Assembly (NCBI RefSeq): GCF_003634705.1
Contig: NZ_RBWU01000007.1
Location: 372,001 to 436,000, forward strand
Reading direction: 5' to 3'
DNA length: 64,000 nucleotides
From: Actinomadura pelletieri DSM 43383
Lineage (GTDB): Bacteria > Actinomycetota > Actinomycetes > Streptosporangiales > Streptosporangiaceae
Shown: positions 60,475-64,000 of the stretch, one piece after another
How positions within the stretch are numbered: position 1 is the stretch's first letter
How the letters are laid out: the number at the start of each line of letters is the position of its first letter
Position numbers and translations under genes: made by a program
Notes under the pieces: generated by a model
The model's input: the letters and a program-made list of their open reading frames with translations, nothing else
Databases searched by the model: none
Told to the model about the DNA's origin: nothing

Positions 60475-61500
60475 TCAGTGGTCGCAGGGCGCGTTGCCCG
60501 CGTGCTCGTGCGGTTCGTCCCCCTCCGACACGTGGCGGGGCCCGTGTGGATCGGCGCAGTGGATCCGGTCGCCGCCGGACGGATCGACCACATGGTCGAC
60601 CTCCAGCGTCGTGTGCGTGATCCCGTACGAGTCGCGCAGCAACCCCTGCAGGTCACGGCGGACGGCGTGGCAGTCGCCCTTGCTGTCGACGAGGACGTGC
60701 GCCGACAGCGCCGGATAGCCGGAGCTGACCTCCCACACGTGCAGGTCGTGCACCTCCTCGACACAGGGCCGCCCGGCGAGCCGGGAGCCGAGTTCGGACG
60801 GGTCGAGGCCCGCGGGCGCGGCCTCCATCAGCACCCGGCCGGCGTCCTTCAGCAGCCCGTATCCGGCCTTCAGCATGAGCGCGGCCACCACCAGCGAGGC
60901 GATCGCGTCGGCGCGGGAGAAACCGGTCGTCCAGACGACGAGTCCGGCGACGGCGGTGGCGATGAACGCGAACAGGTCGTTGAGGATGTGCTGGAAGGCG
61001 CCCTCGACGTTGAGGCTGCTGCGGTCCGCCCGGCTGATCAGCACGGTCGCGGCGACGTTGACGGCGATGCCCGCGAGGGCCGTCCAGAACACGAACTGGC
61101 CCTCGACGTCGTGCGGCTCGATCAGCCGCCGGATCCCCTCGTACACGAAGTAGACGGTGAGCAGGATCAGCGTCAGCCCGTTCAGCTGCGCGGACAGGAT
61201 CTCGGCGCGGCGCAGCCCGTAGGTGAAACCGGCCCGCGGCGGGCGCGCGGCGATGCGCATCGCGACCAGCGCCAGCGCGATCGCGAACGCGTCGGTCAGC
61301 ATGTGCGCGGCGTCGGTGATCAGCGCCAGCGATCCGGCGATCACGCCGATCGTGACCTCGCCCGCCATGTACACGACGATCAGGGCGAGCGCGCCGCCGA
61401 GGAGACGGCGGTCGGCGTTCGGCGAGACGCCATGCCCGTGCCCATGCCCATGCCCGTGGCCGTGCCCGGACTTCGCGGGGCGGGTCTCCCGGTGTGCCAT
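60475..61500 (-). CDS. Cation diffusion facilitator (Zn/Cd-type efflux)
   Basis: This 341-residue protein opens with a His-Gly run (SGHGHGHGHGHGHG), then six membrane segments with the metal-site motifs LITDAAHMLTDAFA and HILNDLFAF, and a C-terminal cytoplasmic domain with HDLHVWEVSSGYPALSAHV. It exports Zn(II) or similar ions by proton antiport. Its ATG overlaps the ArsR stop (ATGA), and it is clearly in that operon. The last 30 residues are again His-rich. Confidence 0.95.
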   Translation of the reverse strand: MAHRETRPAKSGHGHGHGHGHGHGVSPNADRRLLGGALALIVVYMAGEVTIGVIAGSLALITDAAHMLTDAFAIALALVAMRIAARPPRAGFTYGLRRAEILSAQLNGLTLILLTVYFVYEGIRRLIEPHDVEGQFVFWTALAGIAVNVAATVLISRADRSSLNVEGAFQHILNDLFAFIATAVAGLVVWTTGFSRADAIASLVVAALMLKAGYGLLKDAGRVLMEAAPAGLDPSELGSRLAGRPCVEEVHDLHVWEVSSGYPALSAHVLVDSKGDCHAVRRDLQGLLRDSYGITHTTLEVDHVVDPSGGDRIHCADPHGPRHVSEGDEPHEHAGNAPCDH

Positions 61501-61901
61501 CAGGTGCCCTCCGTCCCGTGACCGACGTGGGTGAGGGCGAGGTCGAGCAGCATCCGCACGTGCGAGTCGTCCAGCCGGTAGTAGGCCATCCGCCCGGCCC
61601 GGCGCACCCGGACGACGCGGTTGGCGCGCAGCAGGCGCAGCGCGTGCGAGACCGCCGACTCCGAGTGCCCGCAGGACGCGGCGATGTCGCACACGCACAT
61701 CTCGCCGCCCTCGAGCAACGCGATGATCACCCGAAGCCGTCCGGGGTCGGAGAGCAGGCCGAAGACCTGCGCCAACTCCGTGATCGTCTCCGCGTCCGGC
61801 AGGGACGCGGTGACCATGGCGACCTTCTCGGAGTCGACCACGCGGACGGCACAGGCCTCACCGTCGACGACCGGCGCCACGACATCTGACTGACTGCTCA
61901 T
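61500..61901 (-). CDS. ArsR/SmtB-family metal sensor
   Basis: This 133-residue repressor has a winged helix-turn-helix (VCDIAASCGHSESAVSHALRLLRANRVV) with CVCD in the alpha-3 region and a C-terminal helix DDSHVRMLLDLALTHVGH with the Asp/His spacing of the alpha-5 zinc site. Together with the downstream exporter this points to a Zn or Cd sensor. It has no ribosome binding site; the start codon lies inside an imperfect palindrome, which suggests a leaderless, self-repressed transcript. Confidence 0.93.
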   Translation of the reverse strand: MSSQSDVVAPVVDGEACAVRVVDSEKVAMVTASLPDAETITELAQVFGLLSDPGRLRVIIALLEGGEMCVCDIAASCGHSESAVSHALRLLRANRVVRVRRAGRMAYYRLDDSHVRMLLDLALTHVGHGTEGT

Positions 61902-61909
61902 ATGTGCAG
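61894..61909. promoter_or_regulatory. Candidate ArsR operator over the start codon
   Basis: CTGCTCATATGTGCAG is an imperfect palindrome with core CATATG that covers the ArsR start. Binding there would block the leaderless transcript of the metal efflux operon. Confidence 0.6.
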
Positions 61910-61953
61910 ACTAACATCGGGGCCAAAACGGCCGGCCGCCGCCCCCCGACCGG

Positions 61954-63066
61954 TCACATGAGCGGCGCCTTCGGATCGGTGGACGGCGGTGTGGGCCGTG
62001 CGAACGACATCGTCCCCTCGGGCGGACCGCTCGGCGCCACGCCCCCCGCGCCCCCGCCACCGGGCTCACCTGTACCAGGCTCGCCTGTGCCCGGCCCGTC
62101 GCCGGTCCCCGTGCCCGAACCCTCGGGCGGCACGCCCGGTGAGCCGGATGAGGTCCCGGGGTCCGGGGTGCCGTCGCCGGGCGTTCCCACGTCAGGCGTT
62201 CCCGTGCCTGGCGACTCCATACCCGGGGTGCCGGAACCCGGCGACTCCGGTCCGGAGTCGGACGGGGACGGCGAGTCGTCCACCGGGACCTCCGTCTCGG
62301 TGGACGGCAGCTCGATCGGCGGTCCGTCGGCCTCGCCGCCGCTGGCGCGGGGCCGCTGGAACCCCATTCGCGCCTCCGGGTCGACAAGGACGAACGTGAC
62401 GATCGGCCCCTTCCCGGCGTCCCTGGGACGGACCCTGGTGACTTTCTCCGTCGTGAATCCCGGCCAGGATCGGCCAGTGTAGGTCGCGTTCCGAACAGAG
62501 ATCTTTTTCTCGGGCCGGGTCAACGGATTGCCACAATTACACTTAACCACCGGGACTCCGTAACCATTGACCAAAACGCCCATTCCGGCCTGAAGGACGG
62601 CGGGTCCGCTCGTCGCCTTCCCGTCCCGGAACCCGTGGTTGGTGACGAGCGTGTCGGTGCGCAGCAGGACCGGAGTCAGCCGCGACACGTACCGGGGAAC
62701 GTCCTTGACGGCGATGCCCTGCACGCCCGCCCACGCCTCTGCCTTGTCCGGGTTGGCCTGCAGGAACGCGGCCAGCCGCCCCTGGTCACAGGTCGCCGCG
62801 CGCCGCGTACCGCCGTACAGGCCGGGCGAGTCGCCCACCTGCGTCCCGCCCGCCCGGGGCCGCTTCTTCACCGCCGGTTCGTCGGTGTTCGCCATCCGGG
62901 TGTACGGATCGGGGCCGGGCGTGCCCACCGTCAGGCGGGTGATCGTCGCGCCCGCGTCGCCGCAGCCGGACAGGCCGCCGGCCACCAGTGCCAGGGCCAT
63001 GGCCGCGCCCACGACCGGCCCCGGGGAAACCCCGCGCCGTCGAATTGGCGAATGGATGTCACGCAT
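61954..63066 (-). CDS. DUF6777-type lipoprotein
   Basis: This 370-residue protein has a signal peptide with lipobox LSGC near residue 35, a central domain of about 200 residues with Cys pairs (AATCDQ; VKCNCGN) and PDKAEAWAGVQGI, and a C-terminal 130 residues made of Gly/Pro/Thr/Ser repeats such as GTGTPDVGTPGDGTP. Proteins of this shape (DUF6777) are common next to serine/threonine kinases in actinomycetes, and such a kinase gene is divergent here. It is probably surface-anchored; the ligand is unknown. The tail repeats are prone to slippage. Confidence 0.82.
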   Translation of the reverse strand: MRDIHSPIRRRGVSPGPVVGAAMALALVAGGLSGCGDAGATITRLTVGTPGPDPYTRMANTDEPAVKKRPRAGGTQVGDSPGLYGGTRRAATCDQGRLAAFLQANPDKAEAWAGVQGIAVKDVPRYVSRLTPVLLRTDTLVTNHGFRDGKATSGPAVLQAGMGVLVNGYGVPVVKCNCGNPLTRPEKKISVRNATYTGRSWPGFTTEKVTRVRPRDAGKGPIVTFVLVDPEARMGFQRPRASGGEADGPPIELPSTETEVPVDDSPSPSDSGPESPGSGTPGMESPGTGTPDVGTPGDGTPDPGTSSGSPGVPPEGSGTGTGDGPGTGEPGTGEPGGGGAGGVAPSGPPEGTMSFARPTPPSTDPKAPLM

Positions 63067-63200
63067 GTTTCCTCTCCCGCTTCGGGCTCGCCGAACCTAT
63101 ACTCTTTGATGCCGGGCGGACGGGTTTTGTGCTCGGTGGAAAGCTCAAAATTTCTTCGCCGGCCGCCATGGCCGGTTTCGGGACCCGACGGGGGTGGCGA

Positions 63201-64000
63201 ATGGCGGGCCCGACTCCCCTCACTTCCGCCGATCCGACTCGGCTCGGCGGCTGGGAGCTGCTCGGCCGGCTCGGCACCGGCGGCCAGGGCGTGGTGTACC
63301 TCGGCCGTCCCGCACGGCCCGGGAACGGTCCCGACCGCGTCGCCGTCAAGCTGCTGCACACGCAACTGGTCGGCAACGCGGGCGCGCGGGAACGGTTCGT
63401 CCGCGAACTGGCCCTCCTCCAGCGCGTCGCCGGGTTCTGCACCGCGCAGATGCTCGACGCCGACACCGCCGGCGACCGGCCCTACATCGTCAGCGAGTAC
63501 ATCCCGGGACGGTCGCTGCGGCACCTCGTCCAGGACGAGGGCCCGCGCACCGGCGCCGACCTCGACCGGCTCGCGATCAGCTCGGTGACCGCCCTGTCGG
63601 CGATCCACCGCGCGGGCGTCGTGCACCGCGACCTCAAACCGCAGAACGTCCTGATGGGCCCGGACGGCCCCCGCGTGATCGACTTCGGCATCGCCCGCGC
63701 GTTCGACACCGGCGCCACCCTGATCTCCCAGGTCGTCGGCACCCCCGCCTACATGGCGCCCGAGCAGTTCTCCGGCCGGGTCGTGCCGTCCACCGACCTG
63801 TTCGCCTGGGCGGGCACACTGCTGTTCGCCGCCACCGGCCGCGACCCGTTCGCCGGAGGGCCGCTGCCCGCCGTGATGAACCGGATCATGCGCGAGACAC
63901 CCGACCTGAGCGTCCTGCCGAGCCCGCTCGCCGACGTCGCCGCCGCCTGCCTCGCCAAGGACCCGAAGGCCCGCCCCGCGTCCGAGGACGTCCTGCTGTG
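63201..64000 (+). CDS. Serine/threonine protein kinase, 3' end missing
   Basis: The frame is open from ATG 63201 (GGGGG upstream) to the window edge, 266 codons. The kinase domain shows the P-loop GRLGTGGQGVVYLG, the catalytic Lys in VAVKLL, HRDLKPQNVLM, IDFGIARA and APEQFSG, so it looks active. Any transmembrane or sensor part would be beyond the window. It is divergent from the DUF6777 lipoprotein, with 134 bp between the starts, and the two probably work together at the membrane. Confidence 0.94.
   Translation, partial: MAGPTPLTSADPTRLGGWELLGRLGTGGQGVVYLGRPARPGNGPDRVAVKLLHTQLVGNAGARERFVRELALLQRVAGFCTAQMLDADTAGDRPYIVSEYIPGRSLRHLVQDEGPRTGADLDRLAISSVTALSAIHRAGVVHRDLKPQNVLMGPDGPRVIDFGIARAFDTGATLISQVVGTPAYMAPEQFSGRVVPSTDLFAWAGTLLFAATGRDPFAGGPLPAVMNRIMRETPDLSVLPSPLADVAAACLAKDPKARPASEDVLL

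Overview
The window is high-GC actinobacterial chromosome. A conservon (sensor kinase tail, roadblock protein, DUF742 protein, Ras-like GTPase), a WhiB-like regulator, a Lon gene with an HspR-type HAIR operator, LytR-CpsA-Psr and DUF3817 proteins, and heavy GTG start use all fit a mycelial actinomycete. Actinomadura or another Streptosporangiales genus is my guess; nothing in the window fixes the genus.

Layout. 1-2115: conservon, whose kinase is cut by the window edge. 2272-14440: GDSL/SGNH hydrolase, STAS anti-anti-sigma factor, a 1199-residue CbxX-type triple-AAA ATPase, a lipoprotein, an ABC exporter, an LCP glycopolymer transferase, two paralogous mini membrane proteins, a glutathione peroxidase and a TetR regulator. 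Three convergent junctions here each carry a different tandem repeat (125 bp, 16 bp and about 112 bp units). 14480-20996: Ogt, a DUF6493/SWIM pair, two small membrane proteins and a MarR-GNAT fusion with a 23-bp palindrome. 21861-28421: lon under HAIR, then an oxidoreductase and complete sugar ABC importer with LacI-type operator palindromes.

28422-48373 is the most unusual part: a non-contractile (siphovirus-like) phage tail module with no capsid, portal, terminase or integrase. It holds a tail-terminator-like protein, tube, frameshifted assembly chaperones, tape measure, distal tail protein, Gp37-like tip protein, three tip or fibre proteins (one a PhoD-like phosphatase), two small membrane or coiled-coil proteins and an amidase endolysin. 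It resembles a domesticated F-type tailocin. It is split between chaperones and tape measure by about 8.7 kb holding two XRE regulators, a WhiB protein, a zinc-ribbon protein, an Xis-like protein and an array of five intact plus one broken DUF4429-SHOCT paralogues. The array is on the opposite strand, has visibly lower GC, near-identical 3' ends and putative leaderless promoters. A leader with duplicated modules and three perfect hairpins precedes the tail operon.

48386-64000 returns to ordinary chromosome: a split RibD-like deaminase/reductase, SbcDC, a lone GroES, an epimerase and an SDR, a permease/TetR/DmpA peptidase cluster, a diacylglycerol kinase, an ArsR-CDF metal export operon, a DUF6777 lipoprotein and the start of a serine/threonine kinase gene. 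All functions are inferred by reading motifs and family resemblance; no database search was possible.
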